Origin: Treponema_B putidum
GTDB lineage: Bacteria; Spirochaetota; Spirochaetia; Treponematales; Treponemataceae
Assembly (NCBI RefSeq): GCF_007830595.1
Contig: NZ_VLLD01000003.1
Length of the DNA: 64,000 bases
Direction: 5' to 3' (one strand)
The notes under the pieces are model-generated. The model was not told the origin of the DNA and did no database searches. It was given only the letters and a program-made list of their open reading frames with translations. This document shows positions 27,101 through 34,642 of the stretch, in pieces. The position numbers and the translations under genes are program-made. Within the stretch, counting starts at the first letter, position 1; each line of letters starts with the position of its first letter.

Positions 27101-27358
27101 GTCCTTAATGCTTAAATTACCGTAAACCGCTTCAAGGTAGGTTTCTATTATTGCCAAGTCTCCATCAAGCTGATTTATTACACTGCTGTAAACTGCACTT
27201 TGAGATGTTGATTTTACCGCATAAACGCTTATTCCGGTTAAAATTCCTATAGCAAAAAGCAGAGATATAAAAAAAATACCTCCTATTTTAAGAATAAGGC
27301 TTTTTTTCTTTACATTTTCTTTTGCTGTTATGAATTTTGTTTCTTCCATGTCTTTCAT
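24176..27358 (-). CDS. Chimeric methyl-accepting chemotaxis protein (two receptors fused)
   Basis: 1060-residue chemoreceptor. First unit: TM1 (about 22-47), a periplasmic sensor (48-203), TM2 (204-229), HAMP, and the descending arm of a signalling domain to about residue 381. Second unit: a 16-residue apolar stretch (382-397), a dCache-like sensor (about 400-645, with DREWFKRAL and VSEPYGSK), a membrane helix (650-672), HAMP, and a complete signalling domain with the tip NLLAMNAAIEAAHAGE. Residues 301-381 match 746-826 at about 56 of 81 positions by hand alignment. The first unit lacks its signalling tip. AAGGAG lies upstream of the ATG. Confidence 0.9.
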   Translation of the reverse strand: MKDMEETKFITAKENVKKKSLILKIGGIFFISLLFAIGILTGISVYAVKSTSQSAVYSSVINQLDGDLAIIETYLEAVYGNLSIKDSTLKGTKEAVDPKVIDMLSKQLGVEITIFVHENKEFKRILTTILDENGKRALGTKLDHSEAYDAISQNKDYSGNALILNKAFITKYKPIVREGKIQLVVFCGAEITEVNNEISSKLQYAVIYTLVGSGAILVMVIFITISLLQGLIVKPILKVVSVFKQVGEGDLTVSLPLIGNDEITAMSAHFNRTIGKMSSALRSVHNSAETMVQTGSELAGNMTETASAIHQISANIDGVKNQTISQSASVTESVSTVEQIIHTIKQLNESIESQAASVSESSASIEEMAANISSITKTLAKVVISVSTQGIIGAVMSKRAILEKVETHLKDKATDTADLVDSMVNSFLNFVSSASRASELRDIDASYSDKIAYLKKEAAFNPRISEFSITDINGNCHTLDGRIFDVNDREWFKRALAGEQFVSEPYGSKTDGTLVNTISVPVYDYENRIIGVLAADTSGTKLSEDIDHITVGRSGYCFILGKTGNAIAHRNRELVLNQDNFQENAKTNPALVSIANFAKQAMQSNKPSIGYYTFNGEKNIGSYAIMQSTGWMVIVRAPVNDFLDTVASLQYMMVITGFTLLGVALVSTFVVTRKMILPLQKVVLALKDISQGEGDLTVRLPVTSNDEVTLLSKYFNQTIEKIGNSIKSVGTNTNTMQFIGDELASNMTETASAVEEINSNIDNIKDQALTQAASVTETAATVEQIIRTIKQLNNSIETQAASVAESSSSIEQMVANIESITQTLGKSDNIIRELADATAEGKGKVSTANEVTQKIAEESGSLMEASNVIQHIASQTNLLAMNAAIEAAHAGEAGKGFAVVADEIRKLAEESSAQGKTITSTLKNLSGEIELLAESARTVEGKFNSIFNLAENVKEMSNTVMEAMTEQENGSKEVLIAIRNINTVTQEVKQGSSEMLKGGEGIAQEMNKLDELTRTITDRMNEMASGALQINNAVQEVQGITQKNKESIEGLADEVMKFKV

Positions 27359-27412
27359 TCTTATGCTCCTTTTTTAAATACTATGTATTTTAAATTTGCC
27401 GTATCCCATCTC

Positions 27413-27430
27413 GAAAAACTTCAGTTTTTC
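27413..27430 (-). promoter_or_regulatory. Palindrome in the chemoreceptor leader
   Basis: GAAAAACT (27413-27420) and AGTTTTTC (27423-27430) form an inverted repeat separated by 2 nt, about 10-30 nt downstream of the predicted start site. The spacing suits a protein-binding operator better than a hairpin. Confidence 0.35.
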
Positions 27431-27447
27431 AGGATGCCTTATCTTAT

Positions 27448-27476
27448 ATTCTATACCCGTATTATTCATATGTCAA
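27448..27476 (-). promoter_or_regulatory. Chemoreceptor promoter with upstream A-tracts
   Basis: Minus-strand consensus TTGACA (27476-27471), 17-nt spacer, TAGAAT (27453-27448). A-tracts repeating every 7 bp lie immediately upstream (27478-27534) and could act as an UP-like or curved element. Confidence 0.7.
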
Positions 27477-27477
27477 G

Positions 27478-27534
27478 TTTTTTTTGTCTTTTGTCTTTTG
27501 TCAAAATTTTATGTTTTTTTTGTCTTTTGTCTTT
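27478..27534. repeat. T8-(GTCTTTT)n imperfect tandem repeat
   Basis: Two blocks that each begin with T8 followed by GTCTTTT units, at 27478-27502 (three GTC) and 27514-27534 (two GTC), separated by AAAATTTTATG. They lie between the divergent promoters of the chemoreceptor and the small membrane-protein gene. Confidence 0.8.
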
Positions 27535-27559
27535 ATGTATTCAGCTTTTTAGACTCCGG

Positions 27560-27587
27560 TTGACGAAAATGCTTAAATATGTAATAA
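27560..27587 (+). promoter_or_regulatory. Candidate promoter for the 27612 gene
   Basis: TTGACG (27560-27565), 16-nt spacer, TAATAA (27582-27587), followed by an AGGAGG ribosome site. Confidence 0.45.
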
Positions 27588-27611
27588 TAAATCGAGATTA
27601 GGAGGCTTTAA

Positions 27612-27845
27612 ATGCTAGCACTTATTATTGGTATTGTTTTAATCGCTTTTACGGTTATTGCAGCCCTTCCTATGGGATTGGCATGGGGACAGGATATTTT
27701 ATTATTTTTAAGAGGCGGTTTACCGATTTTTGCAGCTTTTGTCGGCCTTGTTTCCGTGTTTATAGGAATTGCCGACATTAAAGACAAGCAGGATGCAAGA
27801 AAAGAAGAAGCGGCTATGAAGGCTGCCGAAAATAAAACTGAGTAA
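27612..27845 (+). CDS. Small two-helix membrane protein
   Basis: 77-residue protein with two hydrophobic segments (about residues 2-22 and 35-54) and a charged Lys/Glu/Ala-rich C-terminal tail. A strong AGGAGG lies 7 nt before the ATG and a promoter precedes it, so the gene is credible. I recognise no family. It directly precedes the L13 promoter. Confidence 0.65.
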   Translation: MLALIIGIVLIAFTVIAALPMGLAWGQDILLFLRGGLPIFAAFVGLVSVFIGIADIKDKQDARKEEAAMKAAENKTE

Positions 27846-27849
27846 GTTA

Positions 27850-27878
27850 TTGACATATATTCTTTATTTAGTTATAAT
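27850..27878 (+). promoter_or_regulatory. Consensus promoter for rplM-rpsI
   Basis: Exact TTGACA (27850-27855), 17-nt spacer, exact TATAAT (27873-27878). The leader to the rplM ATG would be about 44 nt, with GAAGG near its end. Confidence 0.85.
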
Positions 27879-27928
27879 ATTCTAACCCACATTATCTGCA
27901 TATATTGTTTGTAGAAGGTATACATTAA

Positions 27929-28357
27929 ATGAAAACTATTTTTTTAAAAGAACATGAAGCGCAGCGCTCTTGGTACGTAATTGATGCCGCAGGGAAACCT
28001 CTTGGGCGCGTTGCAGCTAAGACTGCAGCTATGCTTAGAGGAAAACACAAGGTAGGTTTTGCTCCTCATCAGGAAATCGGTGATTATGTAGTTATTATTA
28101 ATGCCGAAAAAATAGCCGTAACAGGAAATAAGGCTAAGGATAAAATGTACTATACTCACTCCGGTTATGTAGGCGGTTTAAAGTCCATTAACTTTAACGG
28201 ATTAATCGCTAAAAAGCCGGCTGAACCCTTGATGATTGCAATTAAAGGTATGCTTCCTAAGGGACATCTTGGAAGAAAACTTTTAACAAATGTTAAGGTC
28301 TATGCAGGCCCTGAACATCCTCACCAAGCACAGAACCCGATAGCGGTTGAAGTATAA
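27929..28357 (+). CDS. rplM: 50S ribosomal protein L13
   Basis: 142-residue ribosomal protein of the large subunit. Characteristic blocks are WYVIDAAGKPLGRVAA, MLRGKHK, GDYVVIINAEKIAVTGNK and LPKGHLGRKLL. It is first in the rplM-rpsI operon behind a consensus promoter and has a normal length. Confidence 0.97.
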   Translation: MKTIFLKEHEAQRSWYVIDAAGKPLGRVAAKTAAMLRGKHKVGFAPHQEIGDYVVIINAEKIAVTGNKAKDKMYYTHSGYVGGLKSINFNGLIAKKPAEPLMIAIKGMLPKGHLGRKLLTNVKVYAGPEHPHQAQNPIAVEV

Positions 28358-28367
28358 GGAGAGTAAA

Positions 28368-28757
28368 GTGAAGAATATTGGAATGGGAACAGGCCGACGA
28401 AAAACTTCGGTGGCGCGAGTATACATTCGGGATGGAAAAGGTCAGTTAATGATCAATGATAAAGACATTAACGAATATTTTGCCACTCCGGAACAAATCC
28501 AAAAAGCAAAAGAGCCTTTAATGGTTACTGCAGGCGAATCTAAGTATGATATTATAATCACAGTCCGAGGGGGAGGCCTTACCGGTCAAGCAGGTGCATG
28601 CTCTCACGGAATTGCAAGGGCATTGGCTCAAGTGGATGCTTCAAATCATGCATCTTTAAAGGCTAACGGATTGCTTACACGTGATTCGCGAATGGTTGAA
28701 CGAAAAAAATTCGGTCAGCGCGGTGCAAGACGAAGATTCCAGTTCAGCAAGCGTTAA
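28368..28757 (+). CDS. rpsI: 30S ribosomal protein S9
   Basis: 129-residue small-subunit protein whose C-terminal tail reaches the P-site tRNA. It begins MKNIGMGTGRRKTSVARV and ends GARRRFQFSKR, the conserved S9 tail. I place the start at GTG 28368 because AAGGAGA lies just upstream and the homologous N-terminus begins there. The recX frame opens inside its 3' end. Confidence 0.97.
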   Translation: MKNIGMGTGRRKTSVARVYIRDGKGQLMINDKDINEYFATPEQIQKAKEPLMVTAGESKYDIIITVRGGGLTGQAGACSHGIARALAQVDASNHASLKANGLLTRDSRMVERKKFGQRGARRRFQFSKR

Positions 28758-29391
28758 TTCTTTTTCTATTGCGGATATATGCAGCACTTCTTCAGATTTG
28801 TTAAAGATAACCAATTCTGAAGGAGTGTCTTTTGTAACAAGACCGGTTTATTTTTTGGATGATGAGTTTGCAGGTCTTGTTGCCGAGTCAGGCAGCCCTA
28901 TAAGTGAAAAATCGCTTGAGGCTTTGTTGAACGCTGTAAGAATGTATGCAGCTGAGTGTGCTGCTATGGCCTATTTAAATAGGGCTGAACATTCCCGCTT
29001 TCAGCTGACCTTAAAGCTCAAAAAGAAGGGCTTTTTAGTTTCCGAGATTGATCCGGCTCTGGATTATTTAGCGGAAAAAGGGTTTCTTGATGACGGGCGT
29101 TTTGCCAGAGCTTGGCTTAACACTAGAGTTGTAAGTAAAAAAGAAGGCCGCAATAGATTGGCCTCCGAGCTTGCTCTAAGAGGTGTCGATTTTAAAATTG
29201 CGGAAGATGTGCTTGATGAGTTTTTTTTAGAGCATTCGGAAAAAGATATTTGCCGAGAAGCTTTGGAAAAACAACTGATAAATGGGGTGGATAAACCTCG
29301 GTTGATGCATAAAATGTATAGACTGGGTTTTTCCGTTAACACTGTGAATATATGTTTGGAGGGAATCGAAAACATTACCGACTCTGTTTAA
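28681..29391 (+). CDS. recX: Regulatory protein RecX
   Basis: RecX binds RecA filaments and restrains recombination. The core is recognisable: RFQLTLKLKKKGF, LDYLAEKGFLDDGRFARAWL and KKEGRNRLASELALRGV, within three-helix repeats. The start is uncertain. In-frame GTG codons at 28681 and 28723 both lie inside rpsI, giving an overlap of 35-77 nt in another frame. No clear ribosome site precedes either. A shorter start at a TTG near 28797 is also possible. The frame runs on past the rpsI stop. Confidence 0.8.
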   Translation: MIREWLNEKNSVSAVQDEDSSSASVNSFSIADICSTSSDLLKITNSEGVSFVTRPVYFLDDEFAGLVAESGSPISEKSLEALLNAVRMYAAECAAMAYLNRAEHSRFQLTLKLKKKGFLVSEIDPALDYLAEKGFLDDGRFARAWLNTRVVSKKEGRNRLASELALRGVDFKIAEDVLDEFFLEHSEKDICREALEKQLINGVDKPRLMHKMYRLGFSVNTVNICLEGIENITDSV

Positions 29392-29412
29392 GGTTTGTTT
29401 GATTTTTATACT

Positions 29413-30015
29413 ATGGGTAAGAGTGAAAATAGAAGACGCGTTAAAATGTACTCCGCTCTTGAAGTTGCAAATATTTGCGGAGTTGTAAATCAAACTGCAA
29501 TTAACTGGATTAGAAACGGTTATTTAAAAGCATTTAATACACCGGGAGGCCAGTATAGGGTATATTATGAAGATTTGCTCTCTTTTATAAAAGAGAGAGG
29601 AATGAAGATTCCTCCTGAGCTTCAGGATTCTTCAAATGATGCCCACTGGAATTCCATAATAGTTATAGATGATGATGCGGTTTTAAATGAGGCTATCTCT
29701 TCATTTTTAAACAAAAATCTTCCTAACTTGACTGTTTACAAATCCCTTGACGGCTTTGATGCGGGGACTCAACTTGTAAAACATAAACCCGGATTTGTTA
29801 TTTTGGATATAGACCTTCCCGGTGTCAACGGTAAAGAAATATGCAAAAAAATAAAAACCGACCCTTTTTTTGGACAACCCTATATAATTGTGATTACAGG
29901 ATTGGATGACGAAACCTTAGAAAAACAAATGAAAGATTTGGGAGCTGACTCCTTCTTTAGAAAACCTGTAGACTTCAGTGCTATATTAAGGGAAATCAAT
30001 GAGGTTGTAAACTAG
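29413..30015 (+). CDS. Excisionase/MerR-type HTH fused to response-regulator receiver
   Basis: 200-residue protein. Residues 12-65 form a helix-turn-helix with wing (YSALEVANICGVVNQTAINWIRNGYLKAF, then TPGGQYRV), like AlpA/excisionase domains. Residues 81-200 form a receiver with acidic pocket D86-D87, phospho-acceptor D132 (LDIDLPGVNG), T162 and K184. The DNA-binding domain comes first, the reverse of most response regulators. No histidine kinase is adjacent. The start could be ATG 29413, ATG 29446 or TTG 29395, as no ribosome site decides. It is closely packed with recX and the aldolase-like gene. Confidence 0.82.
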   Translation: MGKSENRRRVKMYSALEVANICGVVNQTAINWIRNGYLKAFNTPGGQYRVYYEDLLSFIKERGMKIPPELQDSSNDAHWNSIIVIDDDAVLNEAISSFLNKNLPNLTVYKSLDGFDAGTQLVKHKPGFVILDIDLPGVNGKEICKKIKTDPFFGQPYIIVITGLDDETLEKQMKDLGADSFFRKPVDFSAILREINEVVN

Positions 30016-30020
30016 AGCGG

Positions 30021-31208
30021 ATGACCCTTGATGAAGCAAAAAGTATTATAATAGAAACGGGAAAAAGACTTTTAAAGTCTGGCTTGACTGTACGGACATG
30101 GGGAAATGTCAGTATGCGTTTAGATGATAGTACTTTTGCTATTACACCTTCCGGATATAGTTATGAGAATTTAAAACCTGAACACATAGTAGTTCTTAAC
30201 ATAAATAAGCCAGAGAGTTCAGGGCCTATCAAACCTTCTTCAGAACGTTTTGTTCATGCAAGCCTTTATAAGGCTGACAAAAGTATAAAGTTTATAATTC
30301 ATACACATCAAAAATTTGCCTCTGCTATTTCGGGATGCTATTCTTCTATTCCTGTTGAAAATGAAGCACTTCGTTCATTATTGGGTCCATCCGTTCCTGT
30401 GGCACGGTATGCTCCTGCCGGAACAAAAAGAATAGCACGGCATATTGTAAAGTGTTTAACAAAACCTGCCGGAGCGGTAATTATGGCTCAGCATGGGGCA
30501 GTTTGTTTCGGAGCGAATGCAGATGAGGCCTTTGCTCAAGCTGATGCATTGGAAGAGCTTTGCCGTAATTTAATTTTTTCGGAAGCACCTGCCCTGTCCC
30601 TTGCTTATCGGCGGCACGAAAGAAAGGCTATGCAGCCGCTGATTAATTTTTATTCAAGCTGCCGCGAAGGGGATTACTGTACCGTTTACGATAAAAATAC
30701 AAATATTACCGTTTGCAAGCTGGATATAAAATCAGGAAACATAATTGAAGGCCTTTTTGATTTTCAAGCCGATTTACATAGACGTATATATGATGAGTAC
30801 CCTGATATTAATTTTATAGAGCAAAGCTCTCAAGCCGCAGCTCTTTTTGTTTCAAAAAAAATGAACAAGGATAACCGTATACCCGCTTTTTTGGATGATT
30901 TTGCCCAGATTGCCGGCGAAAATATTTTTTTAGTTCCATTTTTTGAAAACAGAGCTGAAGAAATGAGCAGCGGAATAGTAGATGCTTTAAAAAATAGGTC
31001 TTGCGTGTTGGTATACGAAAGCGGAGCCCTTTGTTGTGTTTCGGATAAGGATGATATTAAGGCCTTAAAAGAAATATTGGAAAAGAACCTTTTGGCACTT
31101 GTTCTTTCATGGAAATTTAAAAATTATTTTCCTATCAGCCGTAGAAGTGCAAAAAAAATGCGGAAGGGTTATATCGGCGGCTACTCTAAAATGGGGCTAA
31201 AGATTTAG
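30021..31208 (+). CDS. Class II aldolase/adducin-like protein with degenerate second domain
   Basis: 395-residue protein. Residues 1-190 are a class II aldolase domain with glycine loop TWGNVS, catalytic-type E75 (SSERFVH), and metal ligands H94, H96 (IHTHQKFAS) and H158 (AQHGAV). Residues about 225-375 look like a second, eroded copy: DLHRRIYDEYPDINF aligns with the first-copy FVHASLYKADKSIKF, and VLVYESGALC aligns with VIMAQHGAVC, so the histidines are lost. Family members act on sugar phosphates such as fuculose- or ribulose-phosphate; the substrate here is unknown. Confidence 0.8.
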   Translation: MTLDEAKSIIIETGKRLLKSGLTVRTWGNVSMRLDDSTFAITPSGYSYENLKPEHIVVLNINKPESSGPIKPSSERFVHASLYKADKSIKFIIHTHQKFASAISGCYSSIPVENEALRSLLGPSVPVARYAPAGTKRIARHIVKCLTKPAGAVIMAQHGAVCFGANADEAFAQADALEELCRNLIFSEAPALSLAYRRHERKAMQPLINFYSSCREGDYCTVYDKNTNITVCKLDIKSGNIIEGLFDFQADLHRRIYDEYPDINFIEQSSQAAALFVSKKMNKDNRIPAFLDDFAQIAGENIFLVPFFENRAEEMSSGIVDALKNRSCVLVYESGALCCVSDKDDIKALKEILEKNLLALVLSWKFKNYFPISRRSAKKMRKGYIGGYSKMGLKI

Positions 31209-31219
31209 GAGATTATGTT

Positions 31220-32419
31220 ATGGTAAAAAAACTTTTAATTATAATTTTTATTCTTCTTTTATTCGGTTGTAGCAGAGAAACGCTTGCAGAACTTGAGAGG
31301 GAAGAAAAGTTTAGCCTTAATTACGGTTTGTTTGAAAATGAACTTAATCTTTTTAATTTGACCAGTACCTATCCCCGCCCTGACACTCAGATATTAATGA
31401 AAGACGGTATATTTTATATAGTCAATTCCGGAGGGCAAAAAATTTTAAGGCTTTCTTCATTCGGGGATTTGCTTACATTTTTTTATAATCCCGAAACAAA
31501 TATGGAGCCCTCTCTTATGCAGAATAATCCTCAGGATGTTAAGGCTTCTACAAGGGGATCCGTTAAATATCCTTTTAATCATCCTGCTCTTTTAACCGTT
31601 ACGGCTTCCAAGCACCTTTTTGTTGTAGATTCCGTTTTGGATGACAGGATTGAATATGACCATGAAGAAAATTTGGCTTTAAGGGATGTAATTTTGCATT
31701 TCGATGAAAACGGCAATTTTATCGATTATTTGGGTCAAGAAGGTTTTGGCGGAACTCCTTTTCCGTCCATTGAAGGGATTCATACGAATTCTTCTAACGA
31801 TATAATCGTAGTGTGCCGAACACAGACAAGTTTAAAAATTTATTGGTATAATAACAAGGGCGACTTGCTATATAAGATACCTATCTTTTTTAATGCAGTA
31901 CCTAATCCATACGAAGGTTCCGATAAAGTATTTTCTTCGATAGATAAAATAATCCCCGATTTTAATGAGCTTTATTTATATATTAAAATTGACTACTACA
32001 TTGAAGAAAAGGATGCTGCAACTAAGGCTAACCTCGGGGTAAGTTACGATAAAAGCTGTCTTTATTTTTTAAATATTAAAACCGGTAAGTATGACAAAAA
32101 AATGGATATAGATGCCTATGAGGAAATCGAAACATCAGGAACTGAAACTTTTACTTTTAAAAAAGTTTATGAAATGGCGGGCATTACAGAAAGTAATTGG
32201 TGCTGCTTATTGACACCTACCAATAAAGGTTATGCCCTTCAGATGATGAATTTAAAATCTCAAAAAAAATATAAAAAAGATTTGATTGTTTCAAGTGATG
32301 AAACGGTTTATAATACCTTTCATGTTTCTTCTAAGGGAATTATTTCGGCTCTTCTTGCCAGAGACGATAAGGCCTTAATTGTATGGTGGCGGGCAGATAA
32401 AATTATCGGAGATAAATAA
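31220..32419 (+). CDS. Lipoprotein, probable beta-propeller
   Basis: 399-residue lipoprotein with lipobox LLLFGC. The remainder reads like a six-bladed propeller of the NHL type (IFYIVNSGGQKILRLSSFGD, HLFVVDSVLDDR, VILHFDENGNFIDYLG). It may belong to the spirochete LIC12708 family, but I cannot confirm this. Its stop overlaps the next start (TAATG), implying coupling with the single-helix membrane protein that follows. Confidence 0.7.
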   Translation: MVKKLLIIIFILLLFGCSRETLAELEREEKFSLNYGLFENELNLFNLTSTYPRPDTQILMKDGIFYIVNSGGQKILRLSSFGDLLTFFYNPETNMEPSLMQNNPQDVKASTRGSVKYPFNHPALLTVTASKHLFVVDSVLDDRIEYDHEENLALRDVILHFDENGNFIDYLGQEGFGGTPFPSIEGIHTNSSNDIIVVCRTQTSLKIYWYNNKGDLLYKIPIFFNAVPNPYEGSDKVFSSIDKIIPDFNELYLYIKIDYYIEEKDAATKANLGVSYDKSCLYFLNIKTGKYDKKMDIDAYEEIETSGTETFTFKKVYEMAGITESNWCCLLTPTNKGYALQMMNLKSQKKYKKDLIVSSDETVYNTFHVSSKGIISALLARDDKALIVWWRADKIIGDK

Positions 32420-32988
32420 TGAATGATGATCTATTCGAAAAAAGAGATTCTTCTTCGCGTGAAGTTTTTACCCGCTATAATAGAGAAGATAGAATTAAAA
32501 AGGCCTCAGAAAAGGTCAGACAATTACATGATCCGGATTTTATAAGAAAAAGAAGTTTTATAAAAAGCGTAACCGAAAATCGGGGCTTAAGGTCAGTATT
32601 TTTTGTTATAGTTGTTCTTGTAAGTATAAACATTGCTTTTTTTGTTACCCGTTCCGACAAAAATAACGGCCGAATTTATGGAATAAAAACTGAGCTAAAG
32701 TCCTTTATTTACCAAGATAGGGCCTTGGCAAATTTGCTTTTGAATGAAAATACTAAATTTTTAGAAAGTTTAAAAGAAGGTGAAGAAAAAGACGGAGCCT
32801 TGGTAAGAGTAAACTTTATTTTTTTGGATGATAAAGGAACCAAATTATCGTCTTCGCTCCAGACAGGTATTTACATGGGTACCGAGCTTAGGTTTTCTTC
32901 TCAAGATGAATCCGGAAACGCAAAAAAGGTTCAGGCCGAAATTTATATTAAAGAAAAACTTTTGGTTTTATCGTCAAAAATAAAATGA
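32419..32988 (+). CDS. Single-pass membrane protein of unknown function
   Basis: 189 residues: a charged cytoplasmic N-terminus (about 1-52), one membrane helix (about 55-75), and a C-terminal extracytoplasmic domain of about 110 residues. No recognised family. Translationally coupled to the upstream lipoprotein gene by a TAATG overlap, so the two may act together at the cell envelope. Confidence 0.7.
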   Translation: MNDDLFEKRDSSSREVFTRYNREDRIKKASEKVRQLHDPDFIRKRSFIKSVTENRGLRSVFFVIVVLVSINIAFFVTRSDKNNGRIYGIKTELKSFIYQDRALANLLLNENTKFLESLKEGEEKDGALVRVNFIFLDDKGTKLSSSLQTGIYMGTELRFSSQDESGNAKKVQAEIYIKEKLLVLSSKIK

Positions 32989-32995
32989 GAAAAAA

Positions 32996-33898
32996 ATGAG
33001 TGTGAATAAAAAATATAAGTGCCGATTATGCAAGGAATGTAACGGAAAGGCCTGCATAGGAGAACTCCCCGGAATGGGCGGTGTCTTTGAAAACTCTAAT
33101 TTTATTTTAAACTGTGCAGAATGGAAAAATTACTATACCTCTGATTCCTATCCTATACCTAGGCTCCGCCTTGCTCCTATTACAGGAGCTGTAGAAAACA
33201 TCGGCTATGAGGACGAAAGACTGTTTTATTTTGACCTTATAAGGTCTTCGGTTAGGGCAGGCTTAGCTCTAAGTATCGGCGACGGCTATCCCGACTTAAA
33301 ACTTTTTTCAGGAATTGAAGCCTTAAAGGATGTTAAAAAAAAAGGGGCTGTTTTTTTAAAGCCCTATCCTCAAATGAAACTCTTTGAAAGAATTGAGGGC
33401 TCAATGGAGGTCTCAGAAATTATCGGAGTAGACACGGATGCTTATAATATAGTAACTATGCGGAATCTTGTTCACCTTGAAAAAAAGAGCGCAAAAGATT
33501 TGGCTGCTTTAAAAAAATATGCCAAGCTCCCCTTTGCCGTTAAGGGAGTATTTACTTTACATGATATCGAAGTTATAAAAGAACTCAAACCCGACATTGC
33601 CGTAATTTCAAATCATGGAGGCCGTATTGAAACCGATAGGGGAAGCGTTGCCTCATTTGTTCATGCCCATTTAAAAGAGATAAAAAAATATGCAGGCGAG
33701 GTTTGGGCTGACGGCGGCTTACGAAAAAGAGAAGATTTTATAGCTGCTTCTTCTTTAGGTGTTGAAGAAGTTTTAATAGGCCGCCCCTGTATTACAGCCC
33801 TTTTAAGGGATAGAGAGAACGGCATAAAAAATTTTATCGATTCTATTTTAAGTAAAAATTTAAATCAAGAACTTCCGCTGCCGTTTAAGGAGTTTTGA
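32996..33898 (+). CDS. FMN-dependent alpha-hydroxy-acid oxidase-like protein
   Basis: 300-residue TIM-barrel flavoprotein. Active-site and flavin motifs are K183 (PFAVKGV), SNHGGR (205-210, catalytic-type H207), ADGGLR (238-243) and IGRP (261-264). It is shorter than the 350-380 residues of lactate or glycolate oxidases and has an unusual N-terminus with C9, C12, C15 and C20, a possible metal or Fe-S site. The family oxidises 2-hydroxy acids; the substrate here is unknown. Confidence 0.78.
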   Translation: MSVNKKYKCRLCKECNGKACIGELPGMGGVFENSNFILNCAEWKNYYTSDSYPIPRLRLAPITGAVENIGYEDERLFYFDLIRSSVRAGLALSIGDGYPDLKLFSGIEALKDVKKKGAVFLKPYPQMKLFERIEGSMEVSEIIGVDTDAYNIVTMRNLVHLEKKSAKDLAALKKYAKLPFAVKGVFTLHDIEVIKELKPDIAVISNHGGRIETDRGSVASFVHAHLKEIKKYAGEVWADGGLRKREDFIAASSLGVEEVLIGRPCITALLRDRENGIKNFIDSILSKNLNQELPLPFKEF

Positions 33899-33904
33899 AA
33901 AATT

Positions 33905-34642
33905 GTGAAGACCCGTTTAGATAGAATATTGGCCCTCAGTGGTTTAGGCTCCAGAAATGATGTAAAAAAAATGATACGTAAAAAAAACTGCTGCGTGGAC
34001 GGGGAGCGTATTGTTTCCCCTTCTTTTATTTTGGATACTGACCTAAATAAAATAACTATAGACGGACAGCCTCTTATGTTGAGGACAAATGTCTATCTTA
34101 TGTTTAATAAGCCCCAAGGCTGTGTAACTTCGACAAGCGATCCCGTACATAAAACCGTAATGGATTATATAAAGGCTCCCTTTGACGGGATGAAGTTATT
34201 TCCCATGGGGCGGCTGGATATAGACACAGAAGGCCTTTTGATTATTACCGATGACGGAGAGATTACCCACAAGATTACCTCGCCTAAGTCGGGAACTGTA
34301 AAGACTTATTATCTGGAGTTAAGCCGGGAGCCTTCCGATGAAGAATTTAAAAATTATTGTGAAGAGTTTAAAAAAGGAATTGAGCTAAAAAACGGTTATA
34401 AGTGTCTCCCTGCAAAATTCGAAAAATGTGAAAACAAAACAGGTTCTTTTAAAAGCGGATTTTTAATGCACATAACCGAAGGAAAATTCCATCAGGTAAA
34501 AAAAATGTGCCTAAGCATAGGGAATGAGCTTTGTTACCTGCGCCGAATTGCAGTCGGTTCAATAGTTTTAGATGAAACTTTAAAGACCGGAGAATACCGA
34601 GAACTTTCTACCGAAGAAATTGATTCCCTCAGAGAATATTGA
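33905..34642 (+). CDS. Pseudouridine synthase, RsuA/RluB family
   Basis: 245-residue rRNA-modifying enzyme. An S4 RNA-binding domain (residues 1-60: RLDRILALSGLGSRNDVKK) is followed by the catalytic domain with MGRLDIDTEGLL, where D105 is the catalytic aspartate. The C-terminal FHQVKKMC block is also diagnostic. GTG start. Which uridine it modifies (16S or 23S) cannot be told from sequence by eye. Confidence 0.9.
   Translation: MKTRLDRILALSGLGSRNDVKKMIRKKNCCVDGERIVSPSFILDTDLNKITIDGQPLMLRTNVYLMFNKPQGCVTSTSDPVHKTVMDYIKAPFDGMKLFPMGRLDIDTEGLLIITDDGEITHKITSPKSGTVKTYYLELSREPSDEEFKNYCEEFKKGIELKNGYKCLPAKFEKCENKTGSFKSGFLMHITEGKFHQVKKMCLSIGNELCYLRRIAVGSIVLDETLKTGEYRELSTEEIDSLREY

Noticed and set aside
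27478..27534. CRISPR-like or microsatellite locus
   Set aside because: Units are only 7 bp and imperfect, with no spacers; better described as T-tract promoter-flanking repeat.
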